64,000 nt of DNA. Source: Lacinutrix jangbogonensis. GTDB lineage: Bacteria > Bacteroidota > Bacteroidia > Flavobacteriales > Flavobacteriaceae. Positions 52,096 through 60,822 of the stretch are shown in pieces; the stretch's first letter is position 1, and each line of letters starts with the position of its first letter. The notes under the pieces were generated by a model that had not been told where the DNA came from, did not search any database, and saw only the letters and a list, made by a program, of their open reading frames with translations. The DNA is taken from the NCBI RefSeq assembly GCF_000797445.1, contig NZ_JSWF01000044.1:1-64000 (forward strand). Reading direction: 5' to 3'. A program made the position numbers and the translations under genes.

Positions 52096-52545
52096 GTGTA
52101 AATATCTATTGTTTTTTTTTGGTCACATGCTGTTCGCTATTAAACATTCTGTTGTGTGATAGACCTTTTTAATACGCTCGGTTCATGTGTAAATATCTAT
52201 TGTTTTTTTTTGGTCACATGCTGTTCGCTATTAAACATTCTGTTCTATGATAGACCTTTTTAATACGCTCGGTTCATGTGTAAATATCTATTGTTTTTTT
52301 TTGGTCACATGCTGTTCGCTATTAAACATTCTGTTCTATGATAGACCTTTTTAATACGCTCGGTTCATGTGTAAATATCTATTGTTTTTTTATTGGTCAC
52401 ATGCTGTTCGCTATTAAACATTCTGTTCTATGATAGACCTTTTTAATACGCTCGGTTCATGTGTAAATATCTATTGTTTTTTTTATGATCACATGCTGTT
52501 TGCTATTACTCATTCCGTTAGGTGATGAAACTTTCCACATGCTAG
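52093..52545 (-). repeat. 91-bp tandem direct repeat, four full units plus one decayed
   Basis: Units begin (plus strand, CATGTGTAAATATC) at 52093, 52184, 52275, 52366 and 52458. The first four are nearly identical, differing by T/TT length and GTG/CTA changes; the fourth is 92 bp and the fifth is strongly diverged. Read on the coding strand, each unit ends in ACACATG, the start codon context of the 64-residue protein. In inner units that ATG opens a five-codon frame, MNRAY, then stop. The array is the entire 5' region of the small gene and fills the stretch before lptC. It lacks spacers, so it is not a CRISPR array. Confidence 0.9.
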
Positions 52546-52621
52546 GTTGAAAACATAATTAATTAGTTAAAGTAAAGATATGTAAAAAATTGAAATGTGT
52601 TATGAATATAATAATCTGGTA

Positions 52622-53176
52622 TTATTCATTAACTGCAAAAAGACCGCTTACTTCTATTACTTCGGCTTTTGTGAAATCACGATCAGAATCGAAACCCTTA
52701 CCTTTAGTTAGGTAGTCTTTAGATTTATATCTCACAGGTAAATTAGTAAAGAGCCATTCTTTTTTTTGGTCGAAATAGAGTTGATCGGCATACAAACTAT
52801 CACCTTCGTGAGTAGAAACCACAACATTACCTTGCATGTCTATAACATCTGTTTCGCTATAAATTATGGCATAGTCTGCCACAATTGTTGTACGCTGATT
52901 TTGGTCATTAAAAATATGTAATGTTACACCTTCTGGGAATTCAGAATATCCAAATTTTCTGTTTTCGAAATCTAATAATTTTGGGCTAATTAAATTAGCA
53001 GCCACATGTCCAGAATCTGTACGTATTACATTAATATCTACACCAACACCTTGCGGTTCGTTTTCGCTAACACCAATTTTATTAACTTCTTGAAAGTTAT
53101 TTGTACACGAAAAAAACAAAGTCATAGCTAATGCTATGACTCCGTTTCTAATAGTATGTAACTTATTTATCTTCAT
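52622..53176 (-). CDS. lptC: LPS export protein LptC
   Basis: LptC is the bitopic bridge of the Lpt lipopolysaccharide export machine, between LptBFG and LptA. The N-terminal segment (IRNGVIALAMTLFFSCTNN) is either a membrane helix or a lipoprotein signal with Cys at residue 23. The remainder has the beta-jellyroll pattern of the LptA/LptC domain: DMQGNVVVSTHEGDSLYADQ and FTNLPVRYKSKDY are the family stretches. I use the internal ATG giving MKINKLHT (184 residues), which overlaps the previous stop as TAATG, rather than an upstream TTG-type start. Lipoprotein-like LptC is common in Bacteroidota. Confidence 0.85.
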   Translation of the reverse strand: MKINKLHTIRNGVIALAMTLFFSCTNNFQEVNKIGVSENEPQGVGVDINVIRTDSGHVAANLISPKLLDFENRKFGYSEFPEGVTLHIFNDQNQRTTIVADYAIIYSETDVIDMQGNVVVSTHEGDSLYADQLYFDQKKEWLFTNLPVRYKSKDYLTKGKGFDSDRDFTKAEVIEVSGLFAVNE

Positions 53177-54504
53177 TAAATAGTTGGCACTGTTATATTT
53201 CTTCCAATCCAACAACCAATTTTAATTGTCTTTCCAGACATACCAGCAGAAAAAATATCTGTTTTAGATGGCGCTAATGCCTTGTACTTTGCAGCAATAG
53301 AGCTACTTGATTTTGCAGATTCCCTTGCAGCTAACCAATACATTGCTCTTTTCTCGAAGTTAGTTTTACCACAAGTTTTTACACTAGCGGCGTACATAGC
53401 AGCGATTTGCAAGTAAGGCTTTGTATCAGCAGCATTTAATTGAGCGGCTTTATTAAAGTAATTTCTTGCCTGACCATAACTTCCTTTACTCTTATACTCC
53501 AATCCAATATTATAATTAAGCTTTGCTAATTTTAATGGATCTGTTTCTAATCTAAATATTTCATCTAAATACTTTTGCTCTCCAGTTATACCATAAAGGT
53601 AACGTGCAACATCAGCAGTTGGTTCTAAAGAATATTTTTGCTTTACAACTTTAACAAACATTGGATCTGTTTTACAACCTTTAGCATAGAGCTTATTCAT
53701 TGCTCTTTGTAACCAAACACCATCGTTTTTATTCTCTTCATAATCTCTTTGGTAAATTGGGATTAATACTTCGCAATTTGCTCTTGGTCCTAATTCACCA
53801 TCTAAACTCTTAGATATTTTATCGAAAGCTGTTAAGGTTTGCGTATAGAATTTTTTGTATTTCTCCTCTTTACTAGATAAGCTTTCACCTTTAGCGATAA
53901 GCTGGTTTAACTTCATTGAATTTTTTTCAACTTCAATTCCAATTTTATCATTTACATCATCAAACTTATTAAACAACTGTTGAGGCGTTTTTTGTCCTTG
54001 ATCATACTGGCTTACCATCATTTTAAAGTAAACATATAAACCTTTTGGGCTCTTGAAGTTTTTTAAATCAGACTTATAGATAGCATCATATTCATTATAA
54101 ATTTGCTGATCTGTTAAACCTAATAATACTCTATTATCATACCTAAGTTCTGTTTTCTTTGCTCCAAATTTCCCTTTTGGAGACTTACTTGGGTAATTTC
54201 CCATTCTAGAATCCCACAAAGTAATTAGCTCGTTTATGTATTCTACTTTTTTAGCATCTGTAGTTGCTGCTTTTAATAAGCATTTAAACATATCTTCTCC
54301 ATACTTATATAAACCTGAAAGGTTATATTTTGGACAATCTTTTAATGCCTTTCTATAATAAGGAAGTGCTTCTTCACACTTTTTACCTTTAACAGTCTCC
54401 GCGAACAAAGACATATTTGTCATACAATCTTCATTCCCTTGAGCAAAACTTGAATTGAGCCCTAAGAATAAAAATGCTATTAATAGTGTAATGTTAGTTT
54501 TCAT
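53176..54504 (-). CDS. Secreted TPR-repeat protein, function unknown
   Basis: The signal peptide (LLIAFLFLGLNSSFAQ) leads into a 425-residue, helix-rich mature protein. Tetratricopeptide-like pairs are clearest in the last third (NYNIGLEYKSKGSYGQARNY, FNKAAQLNAADTKPYLQIAA). Four scattered Cys residues in the N-terminal third (EDCMTN, KKCEEA, KDCPKY, FKCLLK) are unusual. The gene sits between the outer-membrane protein gene and lptC, in an order conserved in Flavobacteria, so a role in envelope assembly is plausible. No enzyme motif. Confidence 0.8.
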   Translation of the reverse strand: MKTNITLLIAFLFLGLNSSFAQGNEDCMTNMSLFAETVKGKKCEEALPYYRKALKDCPKYNLSGLYKYGEDMFKCLLKAATTDAKKVEYINELITLWDSRMGNYPSKSPKGKFGAKKTELRYDNRVLLGLTDQQIYNEYDAIYKSDLKNFKSPKGLYVYFKMMVSQYDQGQKTPQQLFNKFDDVNDKIGIEVEKNSMKLNQLIAKGESLSSKEEKYKKFYTQTLTAFDKISKSLDGELGPRANCEVLIPIYQRDYEENKNDGVWLQRAMNKLYAKGCKTDPMFVKVVKQKYSLEPTADVARYLYGITGEQKYLDEIFRLETDPLKLAKLNYNIGLEYKSKGSYGQARNYFNKAAQLNAADTKPYLQIAAMYAASVKTCGKTNFEKRAMYWLAARESAKSSSSIAAKYKALAPSKTDIFSAGMSGKTIKIGCWIGRNITVPTI

Positions 54505-54523
54505 AATCTTAGTGTTTGTGTTA

Positions 54524-55840
54524 TTAGTCGAATTTTCTTTTCTGGAACCATCTATCGTTTAAAGATAAACTTATTTTAAATTTTAGAAAGTTTTCTTGAA
54601 TTAAGTTAGCCTTTGTTGTGCCACGTTTACCTATTTCAAAACCAAAATTGGCATTCGAGAATGGATTTCTATTTGTTCCAACTGGTAAACCTACTCCAAA
54701 AGATATGCCAAACTCTCTAATAGATTCATTTTGCACAACTAAACCTGTGTTTTCAAAACGCAATCCGCCTCTATAAACAACACGCTTCCAATAACTTGAA
54801 AAAGAATTATACTTTGGAATAAAAAACCCACCTAAGGATAATACTGAAGAGTCCTCGAAGGTCGTTCCTGTGTTATCATATAGCGCATTCGAAAATTCAC
54901 TAGTATTTTCTTGTGTGTATTCTACACCCGCAAACCATTTTCTTGGCGCACCTATTCCTGCCCCAAACGCTAATTTAGATGGTAAAACTAATGTAGTTTG
55001 ATCTAAACCAGCAGCAGCTAAATCGGCTTCAATTGTACTAACGGCAAATTCTGCTCCTGAAACACTATTTATTGTAATGTTAGAGAAAGAGCGCACGTTC
55101 GCAGAATTAATATCGCTTGAAGGTTGAAAAGTTATAGCAGATTGTAATTCTAATTTATTTGTAATCATCTTTTGGTAATGCACACCAAAATTAAAATTAA
55201 TTCCACTTAAATCTGATCTATTTGTTTCACGTGATTGAGTCTGAAGTGGTTCACCTGCACTATTGTAACCAAACTCAACTGTATTATTTTGAATATTTCC
55301 GAAATCGTAATTAGCGTCAACACCAAAACTTATTTCATCTGTAAGTTGATAACCAAAAGAAAGAAAAGCTTTATTTAAACCTCCTTCTCCTCTAAACCGT
55401 GTATCTAAATCTCCTGCAGCATTATTTGTTTCTAATCTATAACCAACCGCAGTATACGGTAGTAAACCAAAACCAAAACCTAGCTTCCCCAAAGGAATAG
55501 ATAAAGCAAAGTAATCGAATGTCGAAGAAGACACGCGGTCCTCGCTAGAATTCGTTTTCAAATTAGTTGAAGTGTGTCCACCACCTATAGCAAATTTAAC
55601 TGGGTGACTTTCATTGTTAAATAATTCAATATTATTACCACCATATGTAGCAGGATTTCTTAAGTTTATATGAATACTGTCTTTATAGATACTCAATCCA
55701 CCCATACTCACGTTCTCTACTGTACCTTTAAACTTTAGACTCCCAATTCCGTAAAAAGAATATGGTGAAGCTGTTGTTTCTTGAGCGTAACTTTGAATTG
55801 CAAACAGTGCAATAAAAACTAATACAAGTTTTTTTATCAT
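54524..55840 (-). CDS. Outer-membrane beta-barrel protein, function unknown
   Basis: A signal peptide (VFIALFAIQSYAQ) precedes about 420 residues of beta-strand-rich sequence with many Gly-Phe-Gly turns (LGFGFGLLPYTAVGY, FGVDANYDFGN, FGISFGVGLP) and an aromatic-ended final strand (KISLSLNDRWFQKRKFD). The N-terminal SPYSFYGIGSLKFKGTVENV pattern is shared with FadL-like and PorV-like barrels of Bacteroidota. It abuts coaX (1-bp overlap) and precedes the TPR gene by 19 bp, so all are one unit. Function unknown; a transporter or secretion-associated barrel is possible. Confidence 0.78.
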   Translation of the reverse strand: MIKKLVLVFIALFAIQSYAQETTASPYSFYGIGSLKFKGTVENVSMGGLSIYKDSIHINLRNPATYGGNNIELFNNESHPVKFAIGGGHTSTNLKTNSSEDRVSSSTFDYFALSIPLGKLGFGFGLLPYTAVGYRLETNNAAGDLDTRFRGEGGLNKAFLSFGYQLTDEISFGVDANYDFGNIQNNTVEFGYNSAGEPLQTQSRETNRSDLSGINFNFGVHYQKMITNKLELQSAITFQPSSDINSANVRSFSNITINSVSGAEFAVSTIEADLAAAGLDQTTLVLPSKLAFGAGIGAPRKWFAGVEYTQENTSEFSNALYDNTGTTFEDSSVLSLGGFFIPKYNSFSSYWKRVVYRGGLRFENTGLVVQNESIREFGISFGVGLPVGTNRNPFSNANFGFEIGKRGTTKANLIQENFLKFKISLSLNDRWFQKRKFD

Positions 55841-56565
55841 TATTTATTATAATTTAAAATAAAATTCAAACCTTCTAAAAGGAAATTAGAATTCGCAAAT
55901 ATGCTACTTTTTAATTGTTTAGACAACATTTTTGCATCTCCTCCTGTTAAAATAACTGTTAAATCTTGATATTTTTCTTTATACTGACTTATACAACCAT
56001 CAATTTCGTTTAAAACACCATTTACAACTCCAGAATGCATAGAATTTGCCGTAGATTCTCCAATAATATCTGTAAGAAATTCTACTTCTAATAACGGTAA
56101 ATTAACTGTTTGATTATGCATCGCTTTGTAGCGCATTCTAAGACCTGGTGAAATGGCACCACCAAGATACTCGTTATTAGTATTAATAAAATCGAAAGTA
56201 ATGCAAGTTCCTGCATCTATTATTAGCACATTATTATCTGGAAATTGTTCTACAGAAGCACAAACTAATGCAATACGGTCTATACCTAGTGTTTTAGGCG
56301 TACTATATAAATTGTAAAAAGGCAGTTTTGATTTATGTGATAATATTTGAAGTTTAAATTCTTTCTTCAAAAATTTTAATGTTTTATCATCTAATTTTCC
56401 AACTGAAGATATTATTGCTGCAGTAATACCATTCTCCTTTTTTTGAATTTTTTTTATTTCAATACTACAGTTTTTAGTTTCAACACGCTGTTTATCAGAT
56501 AACTTATTGTTTTTAAAAACAGCAAGTTTGGTGTACGTATTTCCTACATCAATTATTAAATTCAT
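55840..56565 (-). CDS. coaX: Type III pantothenate kinase CoaX
   Basis: CoaX phosphorylates pantothenate, the first step of coenzyme A synthesis. It is an ASKHA-fold kinase: LIIDVGNTYTKLAVF carries the N-terminal phosphate motif, LGIDRIALVCAS the substrate-binding Asp-Arg, VLIIDAGTCITFDFI the second phosphate loop and GGAISPGLRMRYKAMH the family's third block. The length is 241 residues. It is the first gene of the envelope cluster and overlaps the barrel gene by 1 bp. Confidence 0.95.
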   Translation of the reverse strand: MNLIIDVGNTYTKLAVFKNNKLSDKQRVETKNCSIEIKKIQKKENGITAAIISSVGKLDDKTLKFLKKEFKLQILSHKSKLPFYNLYSTPKTLGIDRIALVCASVEQFPDNNVLIIDAGTCITFDFINTNNEYLGGAISPGLRMRYKAMHNQTVNLPLLEVEFLTDIIGESTANSMHSGVVNGVLNEIDGCISQYKEKYQDLTVILTGGDAKMLSKQLKSSIFANSNFLLEGLNFILNYNK

Positions 56566-56581
56566 AAACTAAATTGAAAAA

Positions 56582-56589
56582 CAAACTTA
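56582..56589 (-). promoter_or_regulatory. -7 promoter box of coaX
   Basis: The minus strand reads TAAGTTTG, an exact TAnnTTTG match, about 17 bp before the coaX start codon. The expected -33 TTTG is not evident. Confidence 0.4.
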
Positions 56590-56705
56590 CAAAATTGAAG
56601 TTATAAAATCTAGGCTATTTAACTGATATTATGACTAATGAAATACATTTTCATCTTTAAAAAAACACAAAACTTAAAAATGAATTGAATTTTTGTAAAT
56701 TTTCC

Positions 56706-56736
56706 TTTGTCAATAATAAAAAGGTATATATATTTG
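56706..56736 (+). promoter_or_regulatory. Consensus promoter of tRNA-Phe
   Basis: TTTG (56706-56709), then exactly 19 bp, then TATATTTG (56729-56736). Both boxes match the Bacteroidota primary-sigma consensus without mismatch. Transcription would start near 56743, about 14 nt before the mature tRNA. Confidence 0.85.
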
Positions 56737-56756
56737 CACCCGCAATTACAGCGACT

Positions 56757-56832
56757 GGTGCCTTAGCTCAGTTGGTAGAGCAATGGACTGAAAATCCATG
56801 TGTCCCTGGTTCGATTCCTGGAGGCACCACCA
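56757..56832 (+). tRNA. tRNA-Phe (anticodon GAA)
   Basis: Full cloverleaf: acceptor stem GGTGCCT with AGGCACC, D arm TAGCTCAGTTGGTAGAGC, anticodon stem ATGGA/TCCAT enclosing CTGAAAA (anticodon GAA), and T arm GGTTCGATTCC. CCA is encoded, unlike in the tRNA-Arg of this window. A perfect promoter precedes it and a terminator follows, so it is a monocistronic unit. Confidence 0.97.
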
Positions 56833-56837
56833 CTAAT

Positions 56838-56877
56838 AAGCCTTAAACATTTGATTTCAAATGATTTAAGGCTTTTT
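56838..56877 (+). terminator. Terminator of tRNA-Phe
   Basis: AAGCCTTAAA pairs with TTTAAGGCTT, extended inward by ATTTGA/TCAAAT with a single bulge, and is followed by a T-run. It stands 5 bp after the CCA end. Confidence 0.8.
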
Positions 56878-57382
56878 CGGTTTTTATAATCCCTATAATT
56901 TTTAGAAAATCTTTTTATTTTAGTTCAATTTCATATAAAATAGCTCAAGTAAAAATTAAAAAATTTAAGAGTAAAATTCGATTTTTTTATATAAAAATGA
57001 AAAAACTCTACTTTTAAATTTCAATTAGTATGCATTTCTAATTTTTGCAGAAAAGCAATTACATCTGAATTGTTTACTCTTTTGGAATTGAAAAATCTTA
57101 CTTAAAATCAGCAATTGGAATAAGCCCAAACAAAAAGAAACTTAGTAGAATTGGATTGTATACACAAACCAAAAAGTAATAACAAGAGATACCACCTTAT
57201 ATCACTTATTGTTCAAGTACTTGTATGTTGGAAAAACATCCGAGATAGTGAGTTGAAATATCCTACTAAAATCGAATTACTGATAAATATAAGATCTGTT
57301 AAAAGGAAAAAATATTTAGATTGAAGTTTGTATTAAAATTAGCAATGTAATACCTTCACCTTATAAATGAAAATAAAGAAAA
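56878..57382. other. Gene-poor AT-rich stretch with short reading-frame remnants
   Basis: No gene of normal length is found. Two short overlapping frames look faintly coding but have no good start. One reads GIEKSYLKSAIGISPNKKK and stops at 57179. The other reads HKPKSNNKRYHLISLIVQV then LLINIRSVKRKKYLD and stops at 57324 (about 56 codons from a TTG). They could be one decayed gene with a frameshift, or chance. Just before the next gene a TTTG at 57327-57330 and TACCTTCA 20 bp later form a weak promoter candidate. Confidence 0.3.
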
Positions 57383-57871
57383 ATGAGAAAAATAGTTGTA
57401 TTAGTATTAGCGATTGCGAGTTTTACACAAGCAAATGCTCAAGGAAGTGATTGGATTAAATTAGGAATCCATGCTGGCTTACCAATAGGAGATGTTACAG
57501 ATTCTCACGCTCTTGTATTAGGGCTTGATTTAAAATATCAATTTTTAAATACTAATAGTTATGCCGTAGGTATTTCTACTGGATACACAAATTATTTTGG
57601 TGAAGACGAAATAGAAGATATAGGAATTATTCCTATAGCAGGTTTGTTTAGATATTATCCTACAAAAAACTTTTTCTTAGGAGCAGATTTAGGATACGGT
57701 TTCGCCAGATCTGGAGATGAAGATGACAATGGGTTTTATTATAGGCCTGAAATAGGTTATCACGATAATAATTGGAATATTTATGGTTTTTACCAAGGCA
57801 TATCTTTAAATGAATTAAATCCATCTTCTATAGGAATTGGAATCAGTTTTAATATTGTTAGAGGTAGCTAA
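57383..57871 (+). CDS. Small outer-membrane beta-barrel protein, function unknown
   Basis: A signal peptide (MRKIVVLVLAIASFTQANAQ) is followed by about 142 residues in the alternating pattern of an eight-stranded OmpW/OmpX-like barrel: WIKLGIHAGLPIGDV, SYAVGISTGYTNYF, NFFLGADLGYGFA and SIGIGISFNIVRGS. Acidic loops (GEDEIED, GDEDDN) would face outward. It stands alone between the gene-poor stretch and the convergent 515-residue gene. No functional assignment is possible. Confidence 0.72.
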   Translation: MRKIVVLVLAIASFTQANAQGSDWIKLGIHAGLPIGDVTDSHALVLGLDLKYQFLNTNSYAVGISTGYTNYFGEDEIEDIGIIPIAGLFRYYPTKNFFLGADLGYGFARSGDEDDNGFYYRPEIGYHDNNWNIYGFYQGISLNELNPSSIGIGISFNIVRGS

Positions 57872-57951
57872 TAAATATTAAATACTTAACAGAATGAAAC
57901 AAAAACACAACTACAAAAAATGCATTTAAAATAAATCATATTTTTGTTCTA

Positions 57952-59499
57952 TCATGTTTTTTTTGCTAAATATTTAGCTCTAATTATAGTGCTTACTGGC
58001 TTGTTTTCAATCTTACTTTCTAGCCAAGAAATAATATCCAAATACAAAAAAGCACGACGCTCGTATGGGTGATTTTCATATGTTTTCAAAGTATCGCGTA
58101 AGGCTTTAAATGCATTTTTTAAGTCTTGAGGATAAATATCCTGCAAACCTTTAATAAATTTTATCATTTCCTTTTGTACTTCATGAAGGTCATTCATCTT
58201 TATTAAAAACTTGTAAGTACTTCTTAGCAATGTGTCTAAATGATAATCTAATCCTGCTTCGTAATGCGCAACCAAATTCAATACTCTAGAAAAACATAAC
58301 AAATCTTCACGCATGGAAAGCGATTTATTAGAAATAATTTTATCTAAATACTTTATACATTTTTTATTATTACCAACTCCAAAATGCAAACTTGCAAACT
58401 TGTAATAGAATATCATTTTATGATGCTCATCTACTCTACTTTCAAACTGGATTAAATCTTTTTCAATTTGTGGAATTAATGCTAGTCCATCTTCAAAACT
58501 GCCATCTATAAAATGCTGGTTAATGCCATGAAAATTAAGATATAGAAAAGATAACGACTGCACATTTTCGTCTTTTGGAAAATTTGAACCTTCAATTCTA
58601 GATTTCAATTTTGAATACGTTTCCAAAAATTTTGGTTTATTATTTACAAAAAAGATAGATTCAAGCAAATAGTTATTCCCTTTTAAAAAGAACACAGGAT
58701 TCAAGTTGACCATATCTGGATACTGATAAAACAAATCCACCCATTTTGATGCATATTTATAACAATTTAAAAAATCTTGCATTAAAAAGTTGTACCATAA
58801 ATGCGTTTTATAAAACCATAATTTCTCTCTAAAACCTACTTTAGACAGTTCAAATTCCGGTAATCTATCCTTAAAATATTTAGTTACTTCATTACTCTCT
58901 ATTTCATTTTTTACATAACCAGTTTTTAATATTATACCATATAATTGAAGTGAAAGATTAGACAGTTTACTGGTAATCACATTTAGTTCGCTTAACTCTT
59001 TTGCTTGAATGGTAAGCTCATCTGCTCTAGTACTTATACTTCTAGTTATGTATTGTGCCTCAATAATTTTCTCTAACTCTACAATTTCAAAAGCTAGATT
59101 TTTTTCTTCATTCGTAATTGCAACATCTTTAGCTCTATCTAAAATTTTCAAGCTTTGCTTATAGAGTCCTTTATGATATAATATTGAAGCAAAATCTAAT
59201 TGCTCTCTAATTTGCAATCTAATATTTTGATGAGAAGGGTTTAGTTTTAAACTAATAAGAATCTGCTTATACAAATGTGCTTTTACATTTGCTAACTGCT
59301 GCTTTTTAATTTGGGTTGACATTAATATAGAAACCTCATCGTAATTCTTGAGCTTATCCAAAACCGTAAATAGGTTTAAAAATTTAGAATCTGTGTTTAC
59401 ACCCAATCGACCAACGTACAATTTAAATTGGCGTTTTTCCGACTTGTTTAACGATTTAACTAAGGCGAATAAATTATCTTTTTGGTCTTTAGTCATCAA
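57952..59499 (-). CDS. Conserved helical protein, function unknown
   Basis: This 515-residue protein has no signal peptide and is almost entirely alpha-helical. The N terminus (FALVKSLNKSEKRQFKLYVG) is the most distinctive stretch and is shared by a family of large cytoplasmic proteins in Flavobacteria. Helical pairs resembling TPRs appear in the middle and C-terminal part (CIKYLDKIISNKSLSMREDL, HEVQKEMIKFIKGL). There is no catalytic or DNA-binding motif. It is divergent from leuA with a 146-bp gap. I do not know the function; a TPR-like scaffold is the most that can be said. Confidence 0.75.
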   Translation of the reverse strand: MMTKDQKDNLFALVKSLNKSEKRQFKLYVGRLGVNTDSKFLNLFTVLDKLKNYDEVSILMSTQIKKQQLANVKAHLYKQILISLKLNPSHQNIRLQIREQLDFASILYHKGLYKQSLKILDRAKDVAITNEEKNLAFEIVELEKIIEAQYITRSISTRADELTIQAKELSELNVITSKLSNLSLQLYGIILKTGYVKNEIESNEVTKYFKDRLPEFELSKVGFREKLWFYKTHLWYNFLMQDFLNCYKYASKWVDLFYQYPDMVNLNPVFFLKGNNYLLESIFFVNNKPKFLETYSKLKSRIEGSNFPKDENVQSLSFLYLNFHGINQHFIDGSFEDGLALIPQIEKDLIQFESRVDEHHKMIFYYKFASLHFGVGNNKKCIKYLDKIISNKSLSMREDLLCFSRVLNLVAHYEAGLDYHLDTLLRSTYKFLIKMNDLHEVQKEMIKFIKGLQDIYPQDLKNAFKALRDTLKTYENHPYERRAFLYLDIISWLESKIENKPVSTIIRAKYLAKKT

Positions 59500-59645
59500 C
59501 TAATGATTAGTTTAAATACTTGATTTTTAGATTTTTATGTCCAATTTCAAAGATTGAACATCGTAACACTTTAAATAGTGCTTACTAGTAACGAATAACC
59601 AAAGTATAAATTAGTCTTTCAATAGAAAAATAAAACACTCTTTAA

Positions 59646-60821
59646 ATGTCAAATAATAACATACAAATTTTCGATACAACGCTTCGTGATGGAGAACAAG
59701 TTCCTGGTTGCAAATTAAATACTGAACAAAAAGTAATCATCGCAGCACAATTAGATTTATTGGGAGTGGATGTTATTGAAGCAGGTTTTCCAGTCTCTAG
59801 TCCAGGCGATTTTAAATCTGTTGAAGCTATTTCAAAAATAGTGAAAAATGCAACAGTTTGCGGATTAACAAGAGCTGTTGAAAATGATATAAAAGTCGCT
59901 TCGGAAGCATTAAAATATGCAAAAAAACCTAGAATACATACTGGAATTGGCACTTCAGACTCACATATTATACACAAATTCAAATCTAATAGAGAAACAA
60001 TTATCGAACGTGCTTTTCAAGCCGTAAAATACGCTAAGTCCTTTGTTGAAGATGTAGAGTTTTATGCAGAAGATGCAGGACGTACAGACAACGAATATCT
60101 TGCTAGAGTTTGCGAAGCTGCTATAAAAGCTGGCGCCACAGTATTAAATATTCCAGATACAACCGGTTACTGTTTGCCTAGCGAATATGGTGCAAAAATT
60201 AAATACTTAAAAGAAAATGTAAAAGGCATTGAAAAAGCTATTTTATCTTGTCACTGCCATAACGATTTAGGTTTGGCAACTGCTAATTCTATTGAAGGCG
60301 TAATACATGGCGCAAGGCAAATAGAATGTACTATTAATGGTATTGGAGAACGCGCAGGAAACACCGCTCTAGAGGAAGTTGTAATGGTTTTAAAACAGCA
60401 TCCTTATCTTAATTTAGATACTAATATCAAAACAGAAATGCTGTATGGAATGAGCCAATTGGTTTCAGAAAGCATGGGTATTTACACGCAGCCCAACAAA
60501 GCAATAGTAGGCGCAAATGCTTTTGCTCACAGTTCTGGGATTCACCAAGATGGTGTAATTAAAAATCGTGAAACATACGAAATTATAAACCCTAAAGATG
60601 TTGGTGTAACAGATTCTGCTATTGTACTAACCGCAAGAAGTGGTCGCGCTGCATTAGCTTACAGGGCTAAAAATGTAGGTTACGAATTAACCAAGCTGCA
60701 ATTAGACGATGTCTATTCTAATTTTTTAAATTTTGCAGACAGAAAGAAAGAAGTAAACGATAAAGATATTCACCAAATTATCGAAACTAGTAATGTCTAT
60801 AGACAAATAATAAGCGCATAG
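59646..60821 (+). CDS. leuA: 2-isopropylmalate synthase LeuA, short form
   Basis: LeuA condenses acetyl-CoA with 2-oxoisovalerate, the first step of leucine synthesis. It is a TIM-barrel DRE-metallolyase: [17 protein letters not shown] has the catalytic Arg and metal Asp, and [17 protein letters not shown] the metal His pair. [18 protein letters not shown] and [13 protein letters not shown] complete the signature. At 391 residues it ends after the connecting subdomains and lacks the roughly 120-residue C-terminal leucine-binding domain of full-length enzymes, so feedback inhibition by that route is not expected. It begins the leuACDB unit; leuC starts 1 bp after it. Confidence 0.93.
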   Translation: MSNNNIQIFDTTLRDGEQVPGCKLNTEQKVIIAAQLDLLGVDVIEAGFPVSSPGDFKSVEAISKIVKNATVCGLTRAVENDIKVASEALKYAKKPRIHTGIGTSDSHIIHKFKSNRETIIERAFQAVKYAKSFVEDVEFYAEDAGRTDNEYLARVCEAAIKAGATVLNIPDTTGYCLPSEYGAKIKYLKENVKGIEKAILSCHCHNDLGLATANSIEGVIHGARQIECTINGIGERAGNTALEEVVMVLKQHPYLNLDTNIKTEMLYGMSQLVSESMGIYTQPNKAIVGANAFAHSSGIHQDGVIKNRETYEIINPKDVGVTDSAIVLTARSGRAALAYRAKNVGYELTKLQLDDVYSNFLNFADRKKEVNDKDIHQIIETSNVYRQIISA

Positions 60822-60822
60822 T

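Noticed and set aside
52093-52545. Possible CRISPR array
   Set aside because: Units are contiguous 91-bp copies without unique spacers and no cas gene is near; it is a plain tandem repeat.
53177-53215. Longer LptC start
   Set aside because: It would overlap the upstream gene by 40 bp; the internal ATG overlaps as TAATG and gives a proper signal.
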